Origin: Winogradskyella wichelsiae
Lineage (GTDB): Bacteria > Bacteroidota > Bacteroidia > Flavobacteriales > Flavobacteriaceae
Reading direction: 5' to 3'
Assembly: GCF_013403925.1 (NCBI RefSeq)
Contig: NZ_JABFDJ010000004.1
Span: 346,714-410,713 of the forward strand
Length of the DNA stretch: 64,000 bases
The notes beneath the pieces were generated by a model, which did no database searches, was not told the DNA's origin, and saw only the letters and a list, made by a program, of their open reading frames with translations. Made by a program: the position numbers and the translations under genes. Shown here piece after piece: positions 26,740-36,203 of this stretch (the first letter of the stretch is position 1; each line of letters starts with the position of its first letter).

Positions 26740-27423
26740 TTACAATACTAAATTCCAATCTATATTCCAATATCCAGAAATTTTATTGAAATTTGTTTTT
26801 AATTTGTCTGATTCATTTCTGTTAATTAAGAAATAATTAGCGTAATAGTAGGTTTCAATATCATTCTCTTTCTGAGTAACCAAAGTAATTAGCCTAATAA
26901 AATCTTTATCTAACCACCTATAGATCTCGGATTCATGCGTTTTAATTAGTTTAGGACTACCATATTCTTTTTCTAATACAGTTTTTAACGCTTTAAAATT
27001 CTTTTTGTCGTCTTTATATGAGAACGATACAGCTCTCAAGGATTGAAATTCATTATCATTATTGGATATCATATTTAATTGTTCAAATTTTATGTCACCA
27101 AAAGTTGCTAATGTGTCTTTAGTTTCCATTCCTTGCATTTCATATAACAATAAATACTCACTATCAGCAATATATAAGGTGTCTATACCTTCAACATTTT
27201 TATAATTTTTTAATAATTTATTTGAATACGCCTCGTCTGTTTTACCTTGATTGTATAATTCTAAAGATTTATTGTATGTTTCTATTTGTTCTTTATAAAA
27301 GTGATGTACGTCAATTTGTAATGGAAAGTTCTTTAGGTTTATTTTGGTTTTACCCAATTGTGGATTTTGAGCAGAGGAAAATAGAAAAGCAAAAAATATA
27401 AGCAACGTTAGGATTTTTTTCAT
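26740..27423 (-). CDS. Secreted protein of unknown function
   Basis: 227 residues, signal peptide MKKILTLLIFFAFLFSSAQ. The mature part is rich in Lys, Asn and Tyr with mixed helix and strand (KEQIETYNKSLELYNQGKTDE, KNFKALKTVLEKEYGSPK, FIRLITLVTQKEND). The TVLEKEYGSPK stretch recalls the 'thiol-less' halves of small secreted flavobacterial proteins, but no family is recognised. Lone gene with AT-rich flanks. Confidence 0.65.
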   Translation of the reverse strand: MKKILTLLIFFAFLFSSAQNPQLGKTKINLKNFPLQIDVHHFYKEQIETYNKSLELYNQGKTDEAYSNKLLKNYKNVEGIDTLYIADSEYLLLYEMQGMETKDTLATFGDIKFEQLNMISNNDNEFQSLRAVSFSYKDDKKNFKALKTVLEKEYGSPKLIKTHESEIYRWLDKDFIRLITLVTQKENDIETYYYANYFLINRNESDKLKTNFNKISGYWNIDWNLVL

Positions 27424-27802
27424 TTGTTTTTTAAAATTACTGACAACTCATTATATAAAACTTACGTAAATGATATTCTAACCTATATAAGGTATATAAT
27501 CTCTTTTCTACTTTATTCTTACAGTTCCTAAAATTAACAAAAAGTAAGAAGAACCCCGTACATAGAACCACGTATATCTTAAATAAAAGAAAGAAGTATT
27601 GAAGCAACTACAAAATAGACTTAGATCTAATCTCTCTTATCCACGTTTTTTTTTAATGTTTGTAATAACCAACCTTAGCATCTGGATTAAAATATATTGA
27701 ATTGCCATTTTAAAATTCATTCAAACTGAAGAATTTTATACAAACCCCATACTGATTAAAATAAGCCTAATTTTAAATGTATTTTTACTTCTAATAAAGA
27801 GA
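27424..27802. other. Intergenic region without a recognisable gene
   Basis: AT-rich stretch between two minus-strand genes. Nothing specific was seen apart from possible promoter sequence for the unknown secreted protein. Confidence 0.4.
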
Positions 27803-28960
27803 TTAAATATTTTTCAACTTTTGCTTTAACATTTTGGCTGCTGACGTATAACCTCCTTCTGTTCCATCTACAAAGTGCGAGTGTTTCGTCTTTCTGTCTA
27901 AGACATAACAAGACATTACAGAAGCGTGCGTGATATGAATACCATAAATGATTTTTTTGTCTTTTTCCAATTGATTTAGATAATCTGTAAAAAGATCAAT
28001 TTTAGATTGTTCTGCCGTAAAAACAGTATTAATCATTCCATCTAGCATAAATGTATGTGACAATTGACCAATTTGTTTTAAATATTGTTTGCCATTACTA
28101 GAAAGATTTAAATAGAATTTACCCACAAGTGTTGAAAACCATTTTTTCAATAAATAACCAAAATTTTGTTTGGTGAGGCTAATCTTCATCTCCTCCCAGA
28201 TATTCAGAATACTAAAATTTAATTTTAAATTATTCGATTTTATAGGTTGTCTGTTATTAAAAGCACCGAAGAACGTATCCATCTCACTAATAACTTCTCT
28301 ATAAATAAGTCTTTGATCTGCTTCATTAATAGCATCTAATAACAAACAAACCACTTTTTTTTGGGTTTGAATAGGATTAATTTCTTTCCATCTACACTCC
28401 ATACCTTCCAGATTTAAAAGCGCTTTTTCGAAATTAGTAGCATAACTCTCTTCAAAGTTAGTTTTAATAATTTCTTCTGCTTTTTTCAACCCATTACCTA
28501 ACACAATAGGGATTGACAATTGGTCTGTTAGTTGATGTTTAGCTATTTTAAGACTGGTTTTTTGAGTCAATAAGTAGGCTACAGAAATATGCCCTACTCT
28601 TAATATTAAATTGGTATTCTTTTTAATATGAAGACTATAATTATCTAGAATCTTTATAATTTTATTTAAAAATAACGTTGGAATAATAAAAGTAGCACCG
28701 TCTCCTCCAAAAAAATAAGGTATTTCAATATTTTGCTTTTCTTTTCTTATAAAATTTAAAACGGATATTATAGCGCCTGTTGCAGTTAAGTTTACTTGAT
28801 GGTGCTTTCCTTGATCTACAGCTAAAGTTGAATTTAAAATATCGACGACCACAACATGCCAAGTATTTGGAACTTCTGAAAAACAAGATTCATTGGCTAA
28901 TAAATCTACAAGAGTTTCATTTGAGTTTTTTAGCTTATTATAATATTTTATGTCTTTCAT
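27803..28960 (-). CDS. DUF3095 (adenylate-cyclase-like) protein
   Basis: About 385 residues from the ATG at 28960 (the frame opens slightly earlier at a TTG). The N-terminal half has a cyclase/GGDEF-like core: WHVVVVDILNSTLAVDQGKH with metal-type Asp, and IPYFFGGDGATFIIP. The DUF3095 family is annotated as cyclase-related because of this class III cyclase fold. The C-terminal half has a conserved GIHITHASVMSCYV and ends with DGTEGGYTSAAKMLK. Whether it makes a cyclic nucleotide is unknown; a hydrophilic protein with no membrane segment. Confidence 0.82.
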   Translation of the reverse strand: MKDIKYYNKLKNSNETLVDLLANESCFSEVPNTWHVVVVDILNSTLAVDQGKHHQVNLTATGAIISVLNFIRKEKQNIEIPYFFGGDGATFIIPTLFLNKIIKILDNYSLHIKKNTNLILRVGHISVAYLLTQKTSLKIAKHQLTDQLSIPIVLGNGLKKAEEIIKTNFEESYATNFEKALLNLEGMECRWKEINPIQTQKKVVCLLLDAINEADQRLIYREVISEMDTFFGAFNNRQPIKSNNLKLNFSILNIWEEMKISLTKQNFGYLLKKWFSTLVGKFYLNLSSNGKQYLKQIGQLSHTFMLDGMINTVFTAEQSKIDLFTDYLNQLEKDKKIIYGIHITHASVMSCYVLDRKTKHSHFVDGTEGGYTSAAKMLKQKLKNI

Positions 28961-29368
28961 TATTTTCAAATACTGAATGCTTATTTAGTGTTTAACTTGT
29001 TTTTTTCTTCCTAAGAACGCTTATACCTATTGAAAATTACGTTTTTGAAGTTATATATTTTATGAAGACAAATTTAAGACTAGTAAACAAAGCAACTAAC
29101 TTTAATATCATTTTCTTAATGCTTTTAATATTCGTTCTTCATTTCTTTCCCCATGAATTACAACACATTAGTCGTACGTAAGTTAATGAATAAAAACCAA
29201 TGATTTTTTATAAGAATAACAAAGACTCTTTTAAATAATATATATAAAGATTAAGTAGAGTTGATTGAATGTTTTTTTATCACTACACGCTCTTCTAATT
29301 TAATTAGGTCTCAATATTTAATAATAATTTCTTTTAAAATTAAACATCATCTTCAAATTTTCTATCAT
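28961..29368. other. Intergenic region with one doubtful 39-codon ORF
   Basis: Non-coding AT-rich DNA upstream of DUF3095. It contains a plus-strand ATG frame at 29062-29181 (39 codons, hydrophobic middle) that was not accepted as a gene. No RNA gene seen. Confidence 0.4.
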
Positions 29369-29405
29369 AAAAAAAAAGCACTTACATTTCTGTAAGTGCT
29401 TTTCA
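29369..29405 (-). terminator. Terminator of the M49 peptidase gene
   Basis: Stem AAAGCACTTACA / TGTAAGTGCTTT with a short loop; on the minus strand it is followed by a run of Ts. It lies about 20 bp after the stop. Confidence 0.88.
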
Positions 29406-29426
29406 AAAAAATATAATTTCTGTAAA

Positions 29427-31463
29427 TTAATTCACATCTGGAAGATGATTATAATTTTTGCTATAGTATAACATTTGTTCTGCAAATGCCTTTGACTGTG
29501 TTACTTTAATTGCTGTAATTTCGCCAGTTTCATTAGTTTCAGGAACTAAAATAGGATTTACAAAACCGCTGTAAGGTGGTGAAGGAAATTGCTTATTACG
29601 CTCTAAAACCTCTGCATGTAAATCTTGGTTTACTTTTACGCCATATCCTTCTACAAGAGCTTCAACAGCTGCGTAATCTCCTTCCGATTTAATGCGTTGT
29701 GTTTCTTTTAGTAACTGACCAAAAAGTTGGTGTAGTTTTTCATAATCATTAATGTTATAATACGTTTTGCCATCTCGGGTTATTTTTTCTATAACATTAT
29801 CTGCCTTTCCTTTTTCAAAAGCCCAAGCAGAAACCCATTGTCTGTTTCTCATGTGTGCTTCTTCAACATCATCACCTAGATTTAAACGAATTAATTGAGT
29901 CATCAATCCATTTCTAATATAACCATCAAAAGCAGCTTTCCCTACTTTTTCCCAATCTTCAACTAAGCCTAAATCTTGTAATTTAGAATCGTATAAATAA
30001 TAAAGACCTACTAAATCTGCACGTCCTTCTTCCAGGGTAGATGCATAATTTTTAAGCGTTTCTTTTGTTTCTCCAACTCCTGGGTTTAATTGTCCTGAAG
30101 CATGACCAATAACTTCGTGCAATGCTGTATGTAATTTATCTGCTATTTGTCCGTATTCTTCTTCTAATTGAATTTCTTCTTCATCGTTTGCAAATTCTTC
30201 TAAACGGCCTGTACCACCTGCATTATTGTATGCGTTAATTATGTTTCCTAAAGATACTGATTTACTTCCTACTGCTGCTCTAATCCAGTTAGCGTTTGGT
30301 AAATTAACACCGATTGGAGTGCTTGGAGATGCATCTCCAGCCTCACCAGCAACGTTAACAACTTTATAAGTAACACCAACAACACTATCCTTTTTATGTT
30401 GCTCCATTAAAGGTGAGTTATCTTCAAACCACTGTGCGTTTTCGGATAAAACAGCCATTTTTTCAGACATATCAAAATCATTAATCTGCACCACAGTTTC
30501 ATAAGAACCTCTATAACCTAAAGGGTCGTTATAAACTTCAATAAAACTATTTATATAGTCTACATTTCCTTCTGTTGCTGCTGTCCAAGCTACATTATAA
30601 TCATCCCAAGTTTGTAAATCACCTGTTTTGTAATACTTTATTAACAAAGCTAATGCATTACCTTGTGCTTCATTTTCGGCAACACCTTCTGCTTTTTCTA
30701 ACCACTTTATAATTTCGTCTATTGCTGCTCCGTATAAACCGCCTGATTTATAAACTCGTTCTTTTACGACACCATCTTCTTTCACCAACTGTGAGTTTAA
30801 CCCATAAGATAATGGCTTCTCTGGATTTGGAGACACTTTAGTTTTGTAAAAATCTGCAACGTCTTTATTTGTTACATTTGGACCATAAAAATTAACAGCA
30901 GACTCTAATACATTATCTACTCCTTTTGCTTGGTTTACTTTTTTAGCATCTTTATCATTAAATAGAATATCAAATGCTTCTCCTTCTAAAGTTGTGTTAG
31001 TTGCCGTTAATAATTCATTTAAGTAAGCTTTATCAAAAGCAGGCTTTAATTTAGCGTTAGAATAGTGATGATGAATTCCGTTACTAAACCAAACACGTTT
31101 TAAGTAACTTTCAAAATTAGTCCAATTTTCTGTTGTTTTATCTCCATTAAATGTGGTGTAAATATTTTCTAAAGCATGTCTAATTTTAAGATTATGTCTG
31201 TAATTCTGATCCCACATAATATCGCGACCAGCTAAACCAGCTTGTGTAAGGTAGTATACTAATTTTTGTTCTTTTAAGCTTAAATTTTCCCATCCTGGAA
31301 TTTGATATCTCAAAATTTTAATATCAGCAAATTCCTCTACATTAACCTCAAAATCCGCCTCAACGGTTTCAACTACTTCTGTAGGTTCTACTTTTACATC
31401 GTCTTTACATGCCACTATTAATAAGGCAAAAAGACAAATTTTAAATAATGATTTTAAATTCAT
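29427..31463 (-). CDS. Dipeptidyl-peptidase III-like (M49) lipoprotein
   Basis: 678 residues with a lipoprotein signal (ALLIVAC, Cys near 19), so probably anchored in the periplasm or outer membrane. The M49 zinc motif is visible as HEVIGHASGQLN (HExxGH, about residues 450-455), with a distal glutamate in STLEEGRADLVGLYYL as the third metal ligand. M49 enzymes remove N-terminal dipeptides from short peptides. The rest of the length matches the large two-lobed DPP III fold. Signal-bearing M49 lipoproteins are common in Bacteroidota. Divergent from the SRPBCC gene. Confidence 0.92.
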   Translation of the reverse strand: MNLKSLFKICLFALLIVACKDDVKVEPTEVVETVEADFEVNVEEFADIKILRYQIPGWENLSLKEQKLVYYLTQAGLAGRDIMWDQNYRHNLKIRHALENIYTTFNGDKTTENWTNFESYLKRVWFSNGIHHHYSNAKLKPAFDKAYLNELLTATNTTLEGEAFDILFNDKDAKKVNQAKGVDNVLESAVNFYGPNVTNKDVADFYKTKVSPNPEKPLSYGLNSQLVKEDGVVKERVYKSGGLYGAAIDEIIKWLEKAEGVAENEAQGNALALLIKYYKTGDLQTWDDYNVAWTAATEGNVDYINSFIEVYNDPLGYRGSYETVVQINDFDMSEKMAVLSENAQWFEDNSPLMEQHKKDSVVGVTYKVVNVAGEAGDASPSTPIGVNLPNANWIRAAVGSKSVSLGNIINAYNNAGGTGRLEEFANDEEEIQLEEEYGQIADKLHTALHEVIGHASGQLNPGVGETKETLKNYASTLEEGRADLVGLYYLYDSKLQDLGLVEDWEKVGKAAFDGYIRNGLMTQLIRLNLGDDVEEAHMRNRQWVSAWAFEKGKADNVIEKITRDGKTYYNINDYEKLHQLFGQLLKETQRIKSEGDYAAVEALVEGYGVKVNQDLHAEVLERNKQFPSPPYSGFVNPILVPETNETGEITAIKVTQSKAFAEQMLYYSKNYNHLPDVN

Positions 31464-31485
31464 TTAATTAGTTTTTTGTTATTCA

Positions 31486-31493
31486 CAAATGTA
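31486..31493 (-). promoter_or_regulatory. -7 element of the M49 peptidase gene
   Basis: Reads TACATTTG on the minus strand (TAnnTTTG), 22 bp upstream of the ATG at 31463. Confidence 0.45.
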
Positions 31494-31521
31494 ATACTTA
31501 TATCACATATCATAAAATGAC

Positions 31522-31529
31522 TATCTTTG
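31522..31529 (+). promoter_or_regulatory. -7 element of the SRPBCC gene
   Basis: TATCTTTG matches TAnnTTTG, 25 bp upstream of the ATG at 31555; it faces away from the M49 promoter. Confidence 0.45.
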
Positions 31530-31554
31530 AAAAACCTCTAAATATTCCCTAATA

Positions 31555-32574
31555 ATGAAAGCTCTAAAATACATCATGTTACTCCTGCTAATCCTCGTTA
31601 TTGGCGTTTCAATTTATGTAGCTGTACAACCTAATTCGTTTAAGGTTACACGAACTAGAACGATTAATGCACCTCAATCTGTCATTTATGATAATGTTAT
31701 TGATTTTAAAAATTGGGAATCATGGAGCTCTTGGATAGAAAAACAACCCGATATAAAAATTACATTAGGAGATACAACAGAGGGTATTGGCGGATCTTAC
31801 AATTGGAATGATAATGAAACGTTGGGACAGATACAAACAACTGCTACAGTACCAAAAACTTCAATAACTCAGGAAATGCAGTTTGGCGATTATCCGAAAT
31901 CTAATGTCAATTGGACATTTAAATCTAATACAGATGGATCTACTGATGTTACTTGGAGTATTTCTGGTAAGGATTTACCTTTTGGATTTAAAATATTTGT
32001 TGCTTTTTCTGGAGGAATGGACAAACAAATTGGTCCGGATTACGAAAAAAGTTTAGAAAAATTAGACAGTGCAGTACAAGCAGAGATGAAAGTTTACAGT
32101 ATTAAGACTGAAGGAGTAACCCAGCACAGTGGTGGTTATTACTTATATAACACAACCTCTTGTAAATTTAATGATTTTAAAGATAACATGACCGCTATGC
32201 TAGGCCAGGTAGGTTCTTATGCAATAACGCACAACGTTACCATGGCAGGAAAACCTTTTGTTTTGTACCATAAATGGGATGAAGAAAATAATGCTGTTAT
32301 TTTTTCAGCGTGTATACCGACAAACTCTAGAATTCTTTCTGAAGAACCACATATTTTAACTGGTCAATTAGAATCTTTTAAAACTGTAAAAACGGTATTA
32401 AAAGGAAATTACACTAATTTGAAAGAAGCATGGAGTGTAACTATGAACTATATTGGAGAAAATAATTTAGAAATGATTGAAGGTGGTCCGATGCTCGAAA
32501 CCTATCTTACAGATCCACAAGCAGAACCAAACCCTGCGAATTGGGTCACTGAAATTTATGTTGGAGTAAAGTAA
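31555..32574 (+). CDS. SRPBCC / GyrI-like two-domain protein
   Basis: 339 residues with an N-terminal membrane helix or signal (YIMLLLLILVIGVSIYVAVQ). Residues about 30-180 form an SRPBCC (polyketide cyclase/START-like) ligand-binding fold: VTRTRTINAPQSVIYDNVIDFKNWESWSSW and the late GFKIFVAFSGGMDKQIGPDYEKSLEKL helix. Residues about 190-339 resemble an effector-binding GyrI/AraC-E domain (GGYYLYNTTSC, YTNLKEAWSVTMNYI, GPMLETYLTDPQAEPNPANWVTEIYV). No DNA-binding domain is present, so it probably binds a small hydrophobic ligand at the membrane. It precedes fluC by 45 bp. Confidence 0.88.
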   Translation: MKALKYIMLLLLILVIGVSIYVAVQPNSFKVTRTRTINAPQSVIYDNVIDFKNWESWSSWIEKQPDIKITLGDTTEGIGGSYNWNDNETLGQIQTTATVPKTSITQEMQFGDYPKSNVNWTFKSNTDGSTDVTWSISGKDLPFGFKIFVAFSGGMDKQIGPDYEKSLEKLDSAVQAEMKVYSIKTEGVTQHSGGYYLYNTTSCKFNDFKDNMTAMLGQVGSYAITHNVTMAGKPFVLYHKWDEENNAVIFSACIPTNSRILSEEPHILTGQLESFKTVKTVLKGNYTNLKEAWSVTMNYIGENNLEMIEGGPMLETYLTDPQAEPNPANWVTEIYVGVK

Positions 32575-32619
32575 ATTTAAAAATCACAATTAATTCTAAT
32601 GCCTTAATTAATAATAAAA

Positions 32620-32985
32620 TTGAAACATCTTATACTTGTATTTCTTGGTGGTGGTTGTGGTAGTGTTCTTCGTTTTCTAATAGGAAAATGGCTTAACAAT
32701 GCAGAAACAGGAATACCTTACGGCACCTTTGCTGCTAACATTTTGGGCAGTTTATTAATAGGAATTTTCCTAGGCCTTGCTGCTAAAAATGAAACTTTAT
32801 CTCAAGGACAAACTTTACTTTTAGCGACTGGCTTTTGTGGTGGATTTACCACATTTTCTACGTTTGCTTATGAAAACCATATGTTTTTAAAATCGGGTGA
32901 TTTTATGACTTTTGCGATTTATACGATTGCTAGTTTTGTGGTTGGCTTTTTAGCTGTGTTTTTAGGTATGTTTTTGGTGAAGTAA
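32620..32985 (+). CDS. crcB: Fluoride exporter FluC (CrcB)
   Basis: 121 residues, four membrane helices. FluC signatures: LGGGCGSVLRFLIG, YGTFAANILGSLLIGIFLG with the conserved Asn, and GFCGGFTTFSTFAYE with the phenylalanine-lined pore and sodium-binding region. It forms dual-topology dimers that let fluoride leave the cell. It begins with TTG (32620); no in-frame ATG gives a complete first helix. No fluoride riboswitch was recognised in the 45-bp leader. Confidence 0.93.
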   Translation: MKHLILVFLGGGCGSVLRFLIGKWLNNAETGIPYGTFAANILGSLLIGIFLGLAAKNETLSQGQTLLLATGFCGGFTTFSTFAYENHMFLKSGDFMTFAIYTIASFVVGFLAVFLGMFLVK

Positions 32986-33100
32986 TTTTATTGAAATTGT
33001 GATTTGATAAATAGACTATTATTACACTGAGGAATTTAGAGATTACACGGAGATTCACAGAGCGTTTTAGGAAACCTTTAAAATCTTACTTTTATTTATC

Positions 33101-33128
33101 AACTGTGAACTGTGAACTGTGAACTGTG
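33101..33128. repeat. Tandem heptamer AACTGTG, four copies
   Basis: Four perfect head-to-tail copies of AACTGTG (33101-33128) between convergent fluC and the DUF1801 gene. The upstream 90 bp contain a related low-complexity stretch with CACGGAG and CACAGAG. Copy number is likely variable by slippage. Confidence 0.85.
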
Positions 33129-33138
33129 GACTAAAAAA

Positions 33139-33507
33139 CTAATCTCTCTTATAAAATCCTTTTTCCTTCAAAGCTTCGACTTCTTTTAGTATTGAAATAA
33201 AATTAGTTTCATCAATAGCTTCAACAGTTTTGTAACGTAATGATTTAACGACTTTACGGTTTCCTGAAATAAGATATTTATCCCACTTTTTAGATAAATG
33301 TGCCGAATGCCAAAAACCAACATCAACATAATCTCTACTCTGATTGATATAACAGATTGGCCTTTTTCCTATATAATAACAAGGCAATCTCCATTTATAT
33401 AACAACTCTGCTTCAGGTAACGTATGTGTTATTAAAACTTGCAAATGCATTAAAATAGATTTGTAAGGCTCTTCTTGTTTTAAGATATGTGCTTCTGCTG
33501 GATTCAA
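33139..33507 (-). CDS. DUF1801 protein
   Basis: 122 residues matching the YdhG-like DUF1801 fold: ILMHLQVLITHTLPEAELLYKWRLPCYYIGKRPICYINQSRDYVDVGFWHSAHLSKKWDKYL (a sentence of helix-strand elements) and GNRKVVKSLRYKTVEAI. Members may bind small molecules or iron-sulfur-related ligands, but no function is established. The frame begins with a TTG at 33507; the first in-frame ATG lies about 19 codons later and would remove the first helix. Confidence 0.8.
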   Translation of the reverse strand: MNPAEAHILKQEEPYKSILMHLQVLITHTLPEAELLYKWRLPCYYIGKRPICYINQSRDYVDVGFWHSAHLSKKWDKYLISGNRKVVKSLRYKTVEAIDETNFISILKEVEALKEKGFYKRD

Positions 33508-33556
33508 ATTATATTTTTATTTATGCTTTTCAAATTTAGGATTAATTTATTTTAGA

Positions 33557-33598
33557 AAAAAAAGACCTCATCAGTTTATAACAAATGAGGTCTTTTTT
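33557..33598 (-). terminator. Terminator of the NrdJ gene
   Basis: Stem AAAAGACCTCAT / ATGAGGTCTTTT with a 14-nt loop; on the minus strand it is followed by Ts. It lies 11 bp after the stop of the reductase. Confidence 0.85.
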
Positions 33599-33609
33599 AC
33601 AATACTTTA

Positions 33610-36159
33610 TTATCCGCATTTAGAATACCCACAACTTTTACATTTTAAACATCCTTCTTCATATATTAAACCTTCAGGATCATTACAGCTAGGACACTTT
33701 TTATCCACAGCTTCTGTTCCTTCTGGTACAAACCGTTTTAAGGCTCTAGCTACACCGTTTTTCCATGTATTGATATGATCGTCGTATAAATTTAGATCAT
33801 GAATTAGGCCAACAACATACGGAATTGGCATACCATGACGTAACACCCCAGAAATTAGCTTAGCATAATTCCAAAATTCTTTGTTAAATGATCGTGATAA
33901 ACCTTGAATCGTTATTTTATAACCTTCATTATCTATATATTGAAAATCATATCTTGAAGATTCATCATCATTTCGTTGCTTAATAACCCAACCTTTTTCT
34001 ACCCATTGAGGTAAATTAAAGGCATCTTTCATCTCTCCTGTAAAGATTTCATAAGGACGTCCTTCTACCAAACCGATAACAGCTAACCATTTTTCAGAAT
34101 CATTATGAAAACGTACAATCTCTGCTTCTATTTTATCGGGTCGTTTTGCTATTAAAGTTTCAGTGGAAGCATTATTTTTTTCTTCTGGCTTTTCTTCTTT
34201 TGTAGCAACTAAAATTCCACTTCGAGAACCATCTCTATAAACCGTAATTCCTTTTAACCCTTTTTGCCAAGAATCTACATAAATATCCCCTACCAAATCT
34301 ACGGTAACATCAGAAGCTAAATTAATAGTTGAACTAATTGAATGTGTGGTATATTTTTGAACTAAAGCTTGTAATTCTACTCGTTTTTTCCAATCTATCT
34401 CGGGGGCTGTTGCACCTGCATATGGACTATCTGCTATTTCAGTTTTCCCTGTGACATTCATCCAAGTTTCAAACTTTTTGTGATAGACGGTAAATTCTTC
34501 AAACGCATCGCCTAAATCATCAACAAAATCTACTTTTGAGTTTTCATCATTCGTATTTACTTTTCGTCGTCTTACATAAGAGAGTAAGAAAACGGGCTCA
34601 ATCCCAGAAGAAACTTGTGCCAACATACTTAAAGAACCTGTTGGAGCCACTGTACTTATGGAAATATTTCTTCGACCGTGTTCCATCATTCTATTATAGA
34701 TTTCAGGAAACTCGCTAGCTAGCATTTGAACAAATTCTGAAGTATCTTCAATATTTCTATTAAACACATCAAATTGACCTCTAGTAATCGCCATATCAAT
34801 ACTGCTATCAAACTCTGCAGTCATTTTAGTTTTCATAATTTCACCTACAGCAACTAGCGCATCATCCGTATCTATTTTTAGACCTAAAGCAGCAACAGCA
34901 TCGGCTAAAGCTGTAAAACCAAGACCAGTTCGTCTTCCTTTTTTTCCTGTTTCATAGAGAAGGTTCCATAATTCTTTTTCAGTTCGTTTTACAGCATCTG
35001 GCTCTGGATCGGCTTCGATTTTTGCCAAAATACGCTCAACAGCTTCTAGTTCTAAATCTACCAAATCATCCATAAGACGTTGCGACTCGTAAGTCACTTC
35101 ATAAAATTTCTTAAAGTTGAATTTAGCTTGTTTTGTAAAAGGCTCATCTACAAAACTGAATAAATTAATAGCGATTAATCTACAACTATCGCCACCTTGC
35201 ATGGCAATTTCTGAACACGGATTGGTAGAGCTATTTTTAAATTCTGGATATACCGAAGAGGTGGAATATTTATGCTGTCTGTCCCAAAAAATCAATCCTG
35301 GCTCTGCTGTATTATGTGCACAAGTAATAATCTTATTCCATAAATCTTTAGCCTCAATCTCTTTAGTATATTTTGGATCTTTACTATCTATTGGCCATTG
35401 CAACGTAAATTTAGTATCGTTAACAACAGCTTCCATAAACTCGTCTGACAAACGAATAGAGATATTAGCCCCTGTTATTTTGGTTAGATCTTGTTTTACG
35501 GTAATAAAATCTTCTATATCGGGATGTTTTACGTCCATAGTTAACATTAAAGCACCACGTCTTCCATTTTGTGCAACCTCTCTTGTTGTATTAGAAAAAC
35601 GATTCATAAAAGAAACGGCTCCTGTTGTAGAACCAGCGGCATTAGATACCAAAGCATCTTTAGGTCGTAATTCTGATAAATCTACACCAACACCACAACG
35701 TCTTTTAAATAATTGTGCCAATTGCTCATCGGTATGGCAAACGCCACCATAAGAATCTAAAACCGATGGCACCACAATACAATTAGATAAAGAGGCGATG
35801 ACTTGCTTATTTCCTAAACCAAACATCACACTTCCTTGTGGAATAACGTATTTAAAATCTTTAAAAAGTTGGTAAATTTTAGTTTCGTCTAATGGGTCTC
35901 TATTTTTTCCGTACGCTGATAAACTTTCTAAAATTGTTTCTGTTTTTGCATATTTATTTTCAATTCTACCAAATTCTTTTGCCATTCTCTTATGCATATC
36001 ATCTGGTGATTTTTCCAAATAATTGCCCTGCCTATCTTTTAGGCAATACTTGTTAATCCAAGTGGTTGCAGCAAGTTCATCGTTATTAAAATAAGATAGA
36101 GAAGCTTTTAAAACATTTTGATAAGTCTTTGATTTTGTGGACGAAACAGTTTCATTCAT
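33610..36159 (-). CDS. nrdJ: Adenosylcobalamin-dependent ribonucleotide reductase (class II)
   Basis: 849 residues. Converts ribonucleotides to deoxyribonucleotides using adenosylcobalamin as radical source, so DNA precursors depend on vitamin B12. Signatures: GVGVDLSELRPKD, RRGALMLTMDVKHPDIEDFI, the active-site loop NPCSEIAMQGGDSCRL, GRRTGLGFTALADAVAALG, and APTGSLSMLAQVSSGIEPVF. Near 690-820 there is a TSCPD-like domain (HGMPIPYVVGLIHDL), and the C-terminus has a zinc-type CPSC...CLKCKSCGYSKCG cysteine cluster, which in this family supplies redox-active thiols. No NrdA/NrdB here. Divergent from the membrane protein at 36462. Confidence 0.96.
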   Translation of the reverse strand: MNETVSSTKSKTYQNVLKASLSYFNNDELAATTWINKYCLKDRQGNYLEKSPDDMHKRMAKEFGRIENKYAKTETILESLSAYGKNRDPLDETKIYQLFKDFKYVIPQGSVMFGLGNKQVIASLSNCIVVPSVLDSYGGVCHTDEQLAQLFKRRCGVGVDLSELRPKDALVSNAAGSTTGAVSFMNRFSNTTREVAQNGRRGALMLTMDVKHPDIEDFITVKQDLTKITGANISIRLSDEFMEAVVNDTKFTLQWPIDSKDPKYTKEIEAKDLWNKIITCAHNTAEPGLIFWDRQHKYSTSSVYPEFKNSSTNPCSEIAMQGGDSCRLIAINLFSFVDEPFTKQAKFNFKKFYEVTYESQRLMDDLVDLELEAVERILAKIEADPEPDAVKRTEKELWNLLYETGKKGRRTGLGFTALADAVAALGLKIDTDDALVAVGEIMKTKMTAEFDSSIDMAITRGQFDVFNRNIEDTSEFVQMLASEFPEIYNRMMEHGRRNISISTVAPTGSLSMLAQVSSGIEPVFLLSYVRRRKVNTNDENSKVDFVDDLGDAFEEFTVYHKKFETWMNVTGKTEIADSPYAGATAPEIDWKKRVELQALVQKYTTHSISSTINLASDVTVDLVGDIYVDSWQKGLKGITVYRDGSRSGILVATKEEKPEEKNNASTETLIAKRPDKIEAEIVRFHNDSEKWLAVIGLVEGRPYEIFTGEMKDAFNLPQWVEKGWVIKQRNDDESSRYDFQYIDNEGYKITIQGLSRSFNKEFWNYAKLISGVLRHGMPIPYVVGLIHDLNLYDDHINTWKNGVARALKRFVPEGTEAVDKKCPSCNDPEGLIYEEGCLKCKSCGYSKCG

Positions 36160-36195
36160 AACGGAATATATTTTGAAATATTTTTAGAATAACTA

Positions 36196-36203
36196 CAAAG
36201 CTA
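36196..36203 (-). promoter_or_regulatory. -7 element of nrdJ
   Basis: Reads TAGCTTTG on the minus strand (TAnnTTTG), 36 bp upstream of the ATG. No cobalamin riboswitch fold was recognised in the leader. Confidence 0.45.

Noticed and set aside
29062..29181. 39-codon plus-strand ORF with a hydrophobic middle
   Set aside because: No promoter of the expected type, no recognisable family and low coding character; left as a doubtful small protein.
32575..32619. Possible fluoride riboswitch before fluC
   Set aside because: The gap to the preceding gene is only 45 bp and no crcB riboswitch motif is visible.
35117..35752. Plus-strand 211-codon ORF
   Set aside because: Antisense to the strongly conserved class II ribonucleotide reductase; composition is a shadow of that gene.
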